This document shows positions 26,547-34,941 of a stretch of DNA of 64,000 bases, in pieces. The stretch is from Terriglobus aquaticus. GTDB lineage: Bacteria > Acidobacteriota > Terriglobia > Terriglobales > Acidobacteriaceae. Each line of letters starts with the position of its first letter. Position 1 is the stretch's first letter. Under the pieces are notes generated by a model. It saw nothing but the letters and a program-made list of their open reading frames with translations, was not told the DNA's origin and searched no databases. The DNA is taken from positions 3,596,001 to 3,660,000 of the forward strand of contig NZ_JAGSYB010000001.1 of NCBI RefSeq assembly GCF_025685415.1, in the 5' to 3' direction. A program made the translations under genes and the position numbers.

Positions 26547-26921
26547 CTAGTCGCAGCCGAGTCCTTCAAGGAAGGTCACGTCCTCGGTGATCTCGTGGGG
26601 TTGGACTTGAAGGTGATCCTGAATGACTGCTTTCAGGGTCAGCCAGACTTCAGGCGCAGTCCACGGCACCACTGCTGGATCAGGCTCAATGGGAAATTCG
26701 ATTGTCTTGTGGAACATGCGCCGCGTGGATGAGCGAAAGCGAGAGAAGACGACCGTTGACGGCTCAATCTGCTTGGTCGGGATATAACCAAGTCCAAGTT
26801 TGTCGAGCACGAGTCGGTAGAGGTCGCCCACGGTTCTCACCTGCGCGCAATCGCTGTCCGGCAGCGAGATGCCGAACACCTCCTCCGTACGCAGGATGAT
26901 CTCGATGGTGTCTAGGCCCAT
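26547..26921 (-). CDS. Acyl-carrier-like protein with circularly permuted halves and no phosphopantetheine Ser
   Basis: 124 residues. The start reads MGLDTIEIILRTEEVFGI and then LPDSDCAQVRTVGDLYRLV, which matches the second half of an acyl carrier protein (SLDTVELVMALEEEF, EIPDEEAEKITTV). The last 33 residues (VWLTLKAVIQDHLQV, then EITEDVTFLEGLGCD) match the first half of an ACP, which normally ends LGAD just before the modified Ser. So the order is reversed and the cut lies exactly at the DSL site: the protein ends on Asp, and Gly2 sits where Ser should be. A middle segment (residues about 50-88) with Arg, Phe and Pro is not ACP-like. An in-frame TGA lies directly before the ATG, so no normal N-terminus has been missed. 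Probably cytoplasmic; function unknown. Confidence 0.7.
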   Translation of the reverse strand: MGLDTIEIILRTEEVFGISLPDSDCAQVRTVGDLYRLVLDKLGLGYIPTKQIEPSTVVFSRFRSSTRRMFHKTIEFPIEPDPAVVPWTAPEVWLTLKAVIQDHLQVQPHEITEDVTFLEGLGCD

Positions 26922-26950
26922 TCACGTGCAGGGTAGCAGGTGAAGGTGTG

Positions 26951-26977
26951 TGCCCCACGTCCGTTGCGGACGCGCTA
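26951..26977. repeat. REP-like palindrome on the 5' side of the transposase relic
   Basis: CGTCCG (26958-26963) pairs with CGGACG (26967-26972) across TTG, preceded by TGCCCCA. This matches, in the opposite orientation, the two 3' palindromes whose tails read GGACATGGGGCAC. Inverted REPs on both sides are typical for REP-associated transposases. Confidence 0.55.
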
Positions 26978-26987
26978 GGTGGAGGGC

Positions 26988-27516
26988 ATGACTCGAGGCT
27001 TAGTGCGGTGACACGTAAGAGAGACCTGCACTTCCTTACATTCAGTTGCTGGCAGAGCTCCCCTTCCTACACGACGCTTTCGCTCTTGCCGAAGAGGCGC
27101 TGGAGCGGGTGCGAGTTCGCTACAGAATGAATGTGGTCGGGTGTGTTTATGCCGGAGCATGTGCATCTGCTGGTGGATGAACCCGAGGTGGGCGTGTTAG
27201 GGGACGCGATCAAGATGTACAAGCTTTCGGTGACCCTGCGGCAAAAGAAACGACCTTTTTGCAGAAGCGGTACTACGACCGGAACCTTTGCACGCACGAC
27301 GACATGGTTGAGGTGCTCCGGTATATCCATCGAAACCCGATCAAGCGTGGTTTGGTCGTGAAGCCTGAAGATTGGCGCTGGTCGAGTTACCGGAACTATG
27401 CGTTCGGAAAGACCGGCCGGGTTGGTGTGGATTCGAAGTGGGCCCGTGAGGAGCCTCGATGGAAGCCTGCAACTCCAGAGATTAAATCGGGCGATGGTGG
27501 CTCGTTTGAGATGTAG
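26988..27516 (+). pseudogene. Degenerate REP-associated tyrosine transposase (RAYT, Y1_Tnp)
   Basis: Pieces of one transposase lie in order but in different frames. MTRGLVR stops at once; a shifted frame gives DLHFLTFSCWQ; another gives EALERVRVRYRMNVVG; another MPEHVHLLVDEPEVG to LRQKKRPF with the catalytic HxH (HVH); and the last QKRYYDRNLCTHDDMVEVLRYIHRNP to WRWSSYRNYAFG, stopping at 27516. At least four frameshifts or stops make it non-functional as one protein. These HUH enzymes move or maintain REP palindromes. Palindromes flank it at 26951 and 27537, and its 3' end is duplicated downstream. Confidence 0.8.
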
Positions 27517-27536
27517 GGCGAAATCGGAGTACCGAA

Positions 27537-27562
27537 CCCATGTCCGAAAATCCGGACATGGG
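27537..27562. repeat. REP palindrome copy 1
   Basis: CCCATGTCCG (27537-27546), loop AAAATC, CGGACATGGG (27553-27562): perfect 10-base stem, followed by GCAC. It lies 21 bases after the end of the transposase relic. An identical hairpin occurs at 27768. Confidence 0.8.
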
Positions 27563-27576
27563 GCACCCGGCACCCG

Positions 27577-27748
27577 GCGTGGTTTGGTCGTTGAGCCTGA
27601 GGATTGGTTCTGGTCGAGTTACCGGAACTATGCACTCGGAGAGACCGGCCGGGTTGGTGTGGATTCGAAGTGGGCCCGTGAGGAGCCTCGGTGGAAGCCG
27701 TCGATTCCGAGCCTTGATCTGAGTGAAGATGGGTCGTTTGAGATGTAG
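27577..27748 (+). pseudogene. Duplicated 3' fragment of the RAYT gene
   Basis: From GCGTGGTTTGGTCG at 27577 the sequence repeats that at 27345 at an offset of 232 bases. It would encode RGLVVEPEDWFWSSYRNYALG to the end SEDGSFEM and stop at 27748, closely matching the last 57 residues of the relic. The homology runs on through the palindrome (27537 and 27768), so a unit of about 217 bases, gene end plus REP, was duplicated in tandem and has since diverged near the 3' part. The fragment has no start or catalytic motif. Confidence 0.75.
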
Positions 27749-27767
27749 GTGGTATGGAGCTTCGAAG

Positions 27768-27793
27768 CCCATGTCCGAAAATCCGGACATGGG
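27768..27793. repeat. REP palindrome copy 2
   Basis: Same 10-base stem and AAAATC loop as copy 1 (CCCATGTCCG / CGGACATGGG), followed by GGCACTC. Second half of the tandem duplication; it lies 48 bases before the start of the DUF4238 gene. Confidence 0.8.
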
Positions 27794-27841
27794 GCACTCT
27801 GCCCTGTCTGGTTTAATGCAGTGGAGGTTCAGGATCTCGAC

Positions 27842-28891
27842 ATGACGTTTCGAGCTCTCAATCACTTCGTCCCTGAGTTATACCTAAAGCGTTTCTCTGA
27901 AGATGGCATAAAGGTCTTCGAATACAGAACTGTCGTGAAACATGAGAAAGTTCCGATTTGGAATCCAGTGGCAATTCGGAAATTAGCAAGGCTAAAGCAT
28001 TTGTATAGCTTCGTTGATGAAGATGCCGACGGCGTTATCGATAGGAGCGATCACCTCGAGAAGTTTTTCGACAGTCAGTTTGAGGCACCTGCTGAGGAGG
28101 CAATACAGAGGGCGGTTTGCGGTGATTGTATGACCCCAGATCATTGGCGCAAGCTCGCATGGTTTTTTGGACTGCAGCTACTTCGAACCCCGGCACACTA
28201 CATACATACTCGCAATTGGTGGTCTTCAAATATGAAGCAAGCCACCGAATCTTATACCGAGGCTCTCAAACAGATGTTCCCTTCGTCTCCTCCGCCACCT
28301 GAGGTGCTGAGAGAGGTGGAAAAGCAGTTCCTAACAGAGCTCGGCATTCCTCTGACCGTCATCGATGAAAGTAAGCCCGATGAAAATCAGATTAGGTTGC
28401 GCTTCAACTCTGTTATCGGCCGTAGAGCGTGGCTCGTAGAGCTGAAGCGACAATTAGCCGCGAATGGAATAGCGAGAGGACTCGCAGATCATAAGTGGAC
28501 CGTACTCCGTGCGCCCGCTGGCGAAATGTTTGTAACAAGCGACAGGCCTGCCGTAAACATCCACAAGGTGGGGCCGAAGAGTTGGGAGTTTGGAGCGGGG
28601 TGGTATCAGCCTGGAGCTGTGCTTTACATGCCTCTCAGTCCACATTGTCTGTTATTTACTCAGGTTGGCCAGCCCCGAATCTCACGAGACTTTGTACTCA
28701 CGACCGAAAAGCTCCGAGAGGTAAATCGCACGATGGTAGCGGGAGCAATGCGCAGCATTCTTGCATTGCGGCCACTTGACTACGTAGAGGCAATTAGGCC
28801 CCGGCAAGTGAACTTTGAAAAAGCGACGCGAGAGGAGTTGGATTTTGCGAATTGGGATGAGGCACAGACGCTCGGCGATCTAAATCGATGA
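27842..28891 (+). CDS. DUF4238-domain protein, probably acquired
   Basis: 349 residues. I start at the ATG at 27842 (MTFRALNHFVPELYLKRF) with AGGA seven bases ahead; the open frame reaches back to 27749 only through the REP palindrome. The N-terminal HFVPELYLKRFS is the signature of DUF4238, a family of unknown function. Later segments include NPVAIRKLARLKHLYSF, WRKLAWFFGLQLLRTP, HKWTVLRAPAGEMFVTSDRP and PLSPHCLLFTQVG. It is soluble, with no signal peptide. Base use is clearly AT-richer than the neighbours and codon choice is unlike them, and it sits beside a transposase relic, so horizontal transfer is likely. It converges on relA with one base between the stops. Confidence 0.8.
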   Translation: MTFRALNHFVPELYLKRFSEDGIKVFEYRTVVKHEKVPIWNPVAIRKLARLKHLYSFVDEDADGVIDRSDHLEKFFDSQFEAPAEEAIQRAVCGDCMTPDHWRKLAWFFGLQLLRTPAHYIHTRNWWSSNMKQATESYTEALKQMFPSSPPPPEVLREVEKQFLTELGIPLTVIDESKPDENQIRLRFNSVIGRRAWLVELKRQLAANGIARGLADHKWTVLRAPAGEMFVTSDRPAVNIHKVGPKSWEFGAGWYQPGAVLYMPLSPHCLLFTQVGQPRISRDFVLTTEKLREVNRTMVAGAMRSILALRPLDYVEAIRPRQVNFEKATREELDFANWDEAQTLGDLNR

Positions 28892-28892
28892 T

Positions 28893-31742
28893 TTAAATCT
28901 TGCTGACGCGGTGGACTTCTCGGACGCCTGGGACTTGGCGAAGGTTTGTTGTTAGGCGGGTGAGGTGGCGTAGGTCGAGGGTTTCTACGACGAACTCTAC
29001 ATTGGCTGTGGTGCCGTCGGGGTTTTGCTGGGTGTCCACGGAGCGGATGTTGGTGTCGTCGTCGGAGATGGTGGCGGTGAGCTCCTTGAGCATGCCGGAG
29101 CGGTCTTCGCAGGTGACGACGATACGGACGGGGTAGCGGGTGGCGCGTTGCGCCGAGGGAGCAGGGCTCAGGGCAGAGGGAACAGGGTTCTTGCCGGTTC
29201 CCTGCTTGCCGGGTTTGCCAGAGGCGGCCGAGGCCGGGTTGGGATCGGTTCCCGCAGTGGAGCTTAGAGGGGTACCGTTCTTTTCCGCGTCGCGGGCGGC
29301 CTGGGCGGCGAGGTCTTCGGGGGTGGGGGACCATTCGACGTTGATGCGGCGGTCCGACTCGTAGAGCAGGTTCTGGACGTTGCTACAGGTGCGGGCGTGG
29401 ACGGCGACGCCTTTGCCGCGGGTGACGTAGCCGATGATCTCTTCGCCACGGATGGGGTTACAACAGCGTGCGCGGTAGATGAGCAGGTCGTTCTGGCCCT
29501 CGACCTGGAGCGACTCGGTGCCCTTGGAGAAGTAGATACGGCGGGCGTCGTCGGTGAGTTTGCCGATCTGGTTGCCGGGCAGGCCGGCCTTGGCGGGGTC
29601 GAAGTTAGTGGGCTGGCCGGTGGTGTTCGTGGCAGCGCCGGAGTTCAACGTGGAAGAGCTTTGAGTGAGAGGTGAGCTCTCGGTTGCGGTCTCCGGCTGG
29701 GTGGTCGAGCCGGGGATGAGGCGGTTGAGGATCTGGCGCGAGGAGAGCTTGCCGAAGCCGATGGCGGAGAGCAGGTCGTTTTCGACGCCGTTGGGGCCGC
29801 CCAGGCCGTACTCGGTGGCGACGCGGGTGTAGTCGGCCTCGGTGGCTTTCTTGAGCGATGCGCCGAACTTGCGGGCTTCGCGCTCGAGCAGTTTGCGGCC
29901 GATTTCGATGGCGCGTTCGCGCTGGTGCTCGTTGAGCCAGTGCTTGATCTTGTTGCGGGCGCGGCTGGACTTGGTGAAGGTGAGCCAGTCGCGCGAGGGC
30001 GTGTGGCCGGCCTGGGTGGTGATCTCGACGATGTCGCCGTTGCGCAGGCGGTGGCGGAGCGGGACGATGCGGCCGTTGACCTTGGCGCCGGTGGTGGAGT
30101 GGCCGACCTCGGTGTGGATGGTGTAGGCGAAGTCGATGGGGCTGGCGTCCTTGGGCAGGACGATGACTTTGCCTTTGGGGGTGAAGGTGTAGACCTCCTC
30201 GGGGTACAGGTCGATTTTGAGGGTCGACATGAACTCGTTGGGGTCGGTCATCTCGCGCTGCCACTCCATAAGCTGGCGGACCCAGGCGAGGCGCTGCTCG
30301 TCCTTCGCGGAGACGGATTCGTTGGCCTTGTACTTCCAGTGGGCGGCGATGCCGTCTTCGGCGATGCGGTGCATCTCCTCGGTGCGGATCTGGACTTCGA
30401 ACTGGTGGCCGCCCTCGGCGACGAGGGTGGTGTGCAGCGACTGGTAGAGGTTGGGCCGCGGCATGGCGATGAAGTCCTTGATGCGGCCGGGGACGGGGCG
30501 CCAGAGCGAGTGCAGCAGGCCGAGGATCGCGTAGCAGTCCTGCATGGTGCTGGTGATGACGCGGACGGCGTAGAGGTCGTGGACCTGCGCGATGTCGGGC
30601 GAGCCGCCGTGGGTGATGTGCGCCTGCACTTTTTGCTGGATGGAGTAGAGGCGCTTGATGCGGAACTCCACGCGGCCGGGCAGGCCGTGGCGGTGGAGTT
30701 GCGCGGTGATCTGCTCGGCGATGGTTTCGAGAAGCTGTTCGCCGCCACGGTTGCGGATCTGCTCGACCTCCTGCGCGAGGCGCAGGTAGGCGTTGGGATC
30801 GACGTACTGGAACGCGAGGTCTTCGAATTCGCCGCGCAGTTTGCCCATGCCGAGGCGATGGGCGAGCGGGGCGAAGATGTCGAGGGTTTCGCGGGCGATC
30901 TTTTGCTGCTTTTCTGGCCGCAGGTGCGCGAGGGTGCGCATGTTGTGCAGGCGGTCGGCCATCTTGATGATGACGACGCGGATGTCGGTGACCATGGCGA
31001 GCAGCATCTTGCGGATGTTCTCGGCCTGGTGGTCTTCCTTGTTCGCGAACTTGATGCGGTCGAGCTTGGTGACGCCTTCGACGATGTGCGCGACCTGGGG
31101 GCCGAAGCGTCGGGCGATCTCGGCGGAGGTGACGGGCGTGTCTTCGACGGCGTCGTGGAGGAGGCCGGCGGCAATGGCGGTGGCGTCCATCTTCATTTCG
31201 GCGAGGATCTGGCCGACTTCGAGGGGATGGATGACGTAGGGTTCGCCGGAGGCGCGCTTCTGACCGGTGTGCTGCTGCAGGCAGAACTGCCAGGCGTCGC
31301 GGATAACGCCGAGGTCATCGCCGGGGCGGTTCGCGTGCAGGGTGTCGAGCAGGCGCTGGAAGTCCGTGTCGATCTTCGTGGTGAGCTCGGCGGGAAAGCC
31401 GGCGAGGTAGGTGGCGGAGGTAGGGTTCTGAGCGGCGCAGGTGGCACCGTGCTCGGGCTCCGGGTCTGCTGCTTCAGAGCCGGGAGGCAACGGGTCGAGC
31501 AGGCCGCTGGGTTCCGCCAGCGAATCGGCTGGTTCGGCGGGCAGAGTGGATGCAGCCGTGGTCAGGTCTTCCAGCGCAGGTGCCAGCGGGGCGGCGAGCA
31601 CACCGGGCCGGCGCACGGAGTTGGCCGGCTGCATGGGTGCGGGCGCAGGCAGAGCCGCCTCCAGATTCCTGCCGGAATCGGAGGTGGGAATGGCGCCGAT
31701 GACCTGATTAGCGGACGGAATGGCCGTCCGGGGAACGCCCAT
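28893..31742 (-). CDS. relA: Bifunctional (p)ppGpp synthetase/hydrolase, RelA/SpoT family
   Basis: 949 residues, well over the usual 700-750. It makes and degrades (p)ppGpp in the stringent response. Order: an unconserved Ala/Pro-rich extension of about 115 residues; HD hydrolase domain (YVIHPLEVGQILAEM, LLHDAVEDTP with His196-Asp197, and the later DRLHNMRTLAHL); synthetase domain (RIKDFIAMPRPNLYQSLHTT, FEVQIRTEEMHRIAEDGIAAHW); TGS domain (VYTFTPKGKVIVLPKDASPIDFAYTIHTEVG, split); a conserved Cys region (IYRARCCNPIRGEEIIGYVT); and a C-terminal ACT domain (RIVVTCEDRSGMLKELTATI). Two low-complexity linkers interrupt the second half. With an intact HD domain it is a Rel/SpoT-type enzyme. The start is uncertain, as no ribosome site precedes the ATG at 31742. 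Confidence 0.93.
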   Translation of the reverse strand: MGVPRTAIPSANQVIGAIPTSDSGRNLEAALPAPAPMQPANSVRRPGVLAAPLAPALEDLTTAASTLPAEPADSLAEPSGLLDPLPPGSEAADPEPEHGATCAAQNPTSATYLAGFPAELTTKIDTDFQRLLDTLHANRPGDDLGVIRDAWQFCLQQHTGQKRASGEPYVIHPLEVGQILAEMKMDATAIAAGLLHDAVEDTPVTSAEIARRFGPQVAHIVEGVTKLDRIKFANKEDHQAENIRKMLLAMVTDIRVVIIKMADRLHNMRTLAHLRPEKQQKIARETLDIFAPLAHRLGMGKLRGEFEDLAFQYVDPNAYLRLAQEVEQIRNRGGEQLLETIAEQITAQLHRHGLPGRVEFRIKRLYSIQQKVQAHITHGGSPDIAQVHDLYAVRVITSTMQDCYAILGLLHSLWRPVPGRIKDFIAMPRPNLYQSLHTTLVAEGGHQFEVQIRTEEMHRIAEDGIAAHWKYKANESVSAKDEQRLAWVRQLMEWQREMTDPNEFMSTLKIDLYPEEVYTFTPKGKVIVLPKDASPIDFAYTIHTEVGHSTTGAKVNGRIVPLRHRLRNGDIVEITTQAGHTPSRDWLTFTKSSRARNKIKHWLNEHQRERAIEIGRKLLEREARKFGASLKKATEADYTRVATEYGLGGPNGVENDLLSAIGFGKLSSRQILNRLIPGSTTQPETATESSPLTQSSSTLNSGAATNTTGQPTNFDPAKAGLPGNQIGKLTDDARRIYFSKGTESLQVEGQNDLLIYRARCCNPIRGEEIIGYVTRGKGVAVHARTCSNVQNLLYESDRRINVEWSPTPEDLAAQAARDAEKNGTPLSSTAGTDPNPASAASGKPGKQGTGKNPVPSALSPAPSAQRATRYPVRIVVTCEDRSGMLKELTATISDDDTNIRSVDTQQNPDGTTANVEFVVETLDLRHLTRLTTNLRQVPGVREVHRVSKI

Positions 31743-31812
31743 AGGCCATTTTAGCGTGTGAATGCAAGGTTTCGGTGAGAGCGGTTCTACCCGAGGGAAG
31801 AGGTCGGCGCGA

Positions 31813-32772
31813 TTAGAAGCGGTAGCCTACGCCGAAGTTGAAGATCGGGATGAATTTGGCGTAGGTGAGGTTGTGCTCCTGGCGGGCGCGGAAGGCGTTC
31901 AGGCTGGTCTGGAAGTCGGCATTGTCCTGGACTTTTTGGCAGGCGAACTGTGGCGGCTCGTTGGCGACGCAGGCAGTGCCGGTGAAGTCGATCTGCAGCT
32001 TTGGAACGTCGTTGTAGTACGCGCCCATTTCGACCGGAAAGGTCCAGTGTCCGCGGCCGTGCGTGATGTTGCCCCAGCCGATGGTGAGACCGGGCGAGAC
32101 TTTGCGCAGGTCGATGCGGCCTGTGCCGTGCAGCGGGTCAGAGGCCGAGCCGTAGAAGGTGTTGCCGCCCAGGTCGAAGTTGGTGTTGGGCGCTACGGTC
32201 ACATTGGCCTGGACGTGAGTCTGGTTGGCGACGATCACCGTTGGGCTGATGTGGAAGCGGCGATGACGCGCGGGGAAGAAGTCGAGCGTGGCGCGCGCAT
32301 CCCCGAGCGTCATGTTGGCCGCGATGTTGGCAGCCTCGTACTGGTAGGAGCCGGTGTAGCGGATGTAGTCTCCGCCCACGCGCAGCGCGACGTGAGGGAC
32401 GAGCGGGATGCCGAACTGGATGCCACCACCACCGGTGCCGATGGTCGCAAGCACGCCGAAGTGGTAGCGGTCGTCGAACATGGAGTGACGCGCGGCGAGA
32501 GCTGCCTTGCGCTCGGCCTTGGTGGGCGGCGGGTCGGGCTGCGTGGTCGGCGGCGTGGTGGTCAGGTACACGGGGATGCGCTTACCCGTAGCCGGATCGA
32601 TGGTGTAGATGAGCGTGTCGGTGATGGGCTTGGCCGTGTTGGGGTCAACGGCAGGAGCGGTCTGCTGTTGCGAGGACGAGGCTTGCGCGGGCTGCGCATC
32701 GGATTGAGCAAGAGCGAACGAAGGCAGAGCAACTGCAACAGCCGTGACGAGGCACAGGGGGAGTGAGCGCAC
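31813..32772 (-). CDS. Outer-membrane beta-barrel protein
   Basis: 319 residues; GTG start at 32772 with GGAG eight bases ahead. A signal peptide ends at ALA-QS (residue about 22). After a Gln/Pro/Thr-rich linker (residues about 25-80) the protein consists of alternating amphipathic strands (HFGVLATIGTGGGGIQFGIP, LRVGGDYIRYTGSY) and ends in GVGYRF, the terminal Phe expected of barrel proteins inserted by Bam. No specific family recognised. It lies 70 bases upstream of relA on the same strand. Confidence 0.78.
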   Translation of the reverse strand: MRSLPLCLVTAVAVALPSFALAQSDAQPAQASSSQQQTAPAVDPNTAKPITDTLIYTIDPATGKRIPVYLTTTPPTTQPDPPPTKAERKAALAARHSMFDDRYHFGVLATIGTGGGGIQFGIPLVPHVALRVGGDYIRYTGSYQYEAANIAANMTLGDARATLDFFPARHRRFHISPTVIVANQTHVQANVTVAPNTNFDLGGNTFYGSASDPLHGTGRIDLRKVSPGLTIGWGNITHGRGHWTFPVEMGAYYNDVPKLQIDFTGTACVANEPPQFACQKVQDNADFQTSLNAFRARQEHNLTYAKFIPIFNFGVGYRF

Positions 32773-32876
32773 GTTTTGACTCCAGTGGATCAGGGGACTT
32801 ACGTGTTTGATGGTAGTTGGTAGCCCACAGTGCGAACATCACCAGAAGGTTGCAGCCTGACAGAGATGCGGTGAAC

Positions 32877-33863
32877 CTATCTGTTTACTCGCAGAAAGCG
32901 CGCGGCGTTGTTGTAGAAGATGTCGCGCTTCTGTTGCTCGGTGAGCCCCGGTGCGTTCTGAATGGTGTCGATGGCCGCGTTGATGGCTTCAGGCCAAACC
33001 ATCTGGTCAGACCCGAACATGATGCGGTCGCCGAAGCCGGCATCGATCAGCTTCTTGAGATAGGCATAGAAGGCGGCGCGCGGAAAGGCGTAGTCGATGA
33101 TGCCGGTATCGACGTAGAGCTGCGGGTGCGCGTACATGGCGGCGATGGCGTCGTCGCCGAGCGGGTAGCCGGCGTGCATGGCCCAGATGCGCAGCTTGGG
33201 ATGCCGCACCAGAACGTCTTCCAGCAACAGCATGCTGCTGAAGCGCATGCGGTAGCCCGGCTCGTAGAAGTAGGGTGTGCCCGGCGGCCCGGGTCCCACA
33301 TGCATGCCGATGGGGATGTCGAGTTCTTCGGTGAGGGCGTATTACGGCTCCATGCGCGGATCGTCCGCGCCGATGCCGAGGTACTGGTTGTCGATCTCGG
33401 CAAAGGCGACCTGGTGCGTTTGCTTGACGAGTTCGCGAAGCTGCTCGACGGTAGGCTTGCCGGTCTTGACATTGAAATAGAGCGTGGGCAGGGCGCGCTG
33501 CGGGTCGGCCTGATTCCAGCGAGCGACGTCGGCGCGTGGACCGCTGACGAGTGCGGTGATGTTGCGCGCTTTCAGGATTTGTAGCGTCTGCTGCATGAGT
33601 TCGGCGTCAGTCCTGGGCGAGAGCAGCGGCTTGGCGCAGGGCGGGTGCACAGCCACGACGCCTGCGTAGTTCTGCATGCCGTCTTTGGGGTCCCACGCGG
33701 GCCAGCGGTCGTACGGAGCGCAGATGGCGGAGGGTGGCGGGCCCGCAGAGTCGACGGGGTTGGCGTGCACGTGGACGTCGATGATGGGCGCTGGCTGCTG
33801 CGCGAAGACTGTGGCGCAAACAAGAAGGGCCAGGCTGGCGAAACGCTGGTGTTTCCAGGACAT
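32877..33863 (-). pseudogene. Secreted amidohydrolase-family gene interrupted by one in-frame stop
   Basis: One continuous frame of 329 codons broken only by TAA at codon 174 (33342-33344). The first part has a signal peptide (LLVCATVFAQQ), the metal motif IIDVHVHANP and AIDNQYLG-like barrel sequence; the part after the stop continues YALTEELDIPIGMHVGPGPPG, MHAGYPLGDDAIA and FGSDQMVWPEAI with the late His and Asp ligands of the metal-dependent TIM-barrel hydrolases (amidohydrolase-2 type). TAA is one change from TAC, and Tyr fits there, so a single nonsense change or a base-calling error explains it. If real, the enzyme is lost, since both halves carry metal ligands. Confidence 0.82.
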
Positions 33864-34097
33864 GCGTGCTCCTGAAGTGTTTAGAAAATGAGAATGCCGG
33901 TGATGCAGTCAGCGTACATGCTGCGGGTGGGAAGAAGTAGCACTTTGTTTGGAGTGGTGTCTGCGAAGCGCAACGGTTGTGAGGCATGGGCGCCGAATGC
34001 CGCGCGGGAAGCAGCGACGGAGTGAGCATCGGCACGTAGACGCAAGCATCCAAACGTGTGCCGCGTATGGCAACAACATCTGTTGAAGGGACTACGT

Positions 34098-34892
34098 ATG
34101 AACGCATCGGGCAACGTCATCTTGATCACGGGCGGTGGTACCGGCATTGGCCGTGGGCTGGCGGAAGCATTTCAGAAGGATGGCAACGAGGTCATCATCG
34201 CGGGACGCCGCCAGTCGGTGCTGGAAGACACGGTGAAAGCGAACCCTGGCATGCACTTTGTCACGCTGGACGTAGAGGACGCCGCTGACGTGCAGCGCTT
34301 TGCCGCCGAGGTGAAGGAGCGCTTTCCCAGGCTGAACGTGTTGATCAACAACGCCGGCATTATGAAGACCGAAGACTTGACGGCGGGCGAAAAAGATCTG
34401 GCTACGGCGGAGCAGACGGTTGCGATCAACCTGCTGGGAACGTTTCGTGTGACGGCGGCGCTCATGCCCTTACTGCTGCAACAGGGCCAGGCGACCATCA
34501 TGACGGTCACGTCGGGCCTGGCGTTTATGCCGATCCATCCCAACCCGTCGTATTGCGCGACCAAGGCGGCGATCCACTCGTGGTCGCAGTCGCTGCGCTA
34601 CCAGTTGCGCGACAAAGGTGTCGAGGTGCTGGAGATTGTGCCGCCGTATGTGCAGACGGAGCTGACCGGACCGTTCCAGGCTGCGGACCCGAATGCGATG
34701 CCGCTGGCGGAGTACATCAGCGAGACGATGGAGCTGCTGAAGAACCCGCCGGCGAGTGGAGAGATCCTCGTGGAGCGGGTGCGTGGCCGTCGCTTTGCGG
34801 AGCAAAGTGGAACGTACGATCAGTTGTTTGCCGAGTGGAACGACTATGCGGCGAAGCGGCTGATTGAGCGGGCGAAGGCCGGGCAGGAGTAA
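34098..34892 (+). CDS. SDR-family oxidoreductase (DltE-like)
   Basis: 264 residues. ATG at 34098 with GAAGGG eight bases ahead; upstream in-frame starts are not supported. Classical short-chain dehydrogenase: ILITGGGTGIGRGLAEAF at residues 6-23, LDVEDAADV, NVLINNAGIM, and the catalytic YCATKAAIHSW. It resembles the DltE/COG3967 group with EIVPPYVQTELTG. Soluble and cytoplasmic; substrate unknown. Its neighbours do not suggest a pathway. A terminator follows between it and convergent ppc. Confidence 0.87.
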   Translation: MNASGNVILITGGGTGIGRGLAEAFQKDGNEVIIAGRRQSVLEDTVKANPGMHFVTLDVEDAADVQRFAAEVKERFPRLNVLINNAGIMKTEDLTAGEKDLATAEQTVAINLLGTFRVTAALMPLLLQQGQATIMTVTSGLAFMPIHPNPSYCATKAAIHSWSQSLRYQLRDKGVEVLEIVPPYVQTELTGPFQAADPNAMPLAEYISETMELLKNPPASGEILVERVRGRRFAEQSGTYDQLFAEWNDYAAKRLIERAKAGQE

Positions 34893-34895
34893 GCG

Positions 34896-34934
34896 AGGGG
34901 GCGGAGTCTATCGGTACGGAGCTCCGCCTCTTTT
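34896..34934. terminator. Terminator between the SDR gene and ppc
   Basis: GGCGGAG (34900-34906) pairs with CTCCGCC (34922-34928), followed by TCTTTT. It lies just after the SDR stop and 8 bases from the ppc stop; it may work both ways, with the better T-run on the plus strand. Confidence 0.7.
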
Positions 34935-34941
34935 CGTTGAC

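Noticed and set aside
26547-26921. Frameshift or truncation of a normal acyl carrier protein
   Set aside because: The in-frame TGA before the ATG and the TAG after LGCD bound a complete frame in which both ACP halves are present in swapped order.
29925-31754. 609-codon open frame on the plus strand opposite relA
   Set aside because: It is the complement of a clear RelA/SpoT gene; the product is Val/Gly/Asp-rich without any domain. High GC with few stops explains it.
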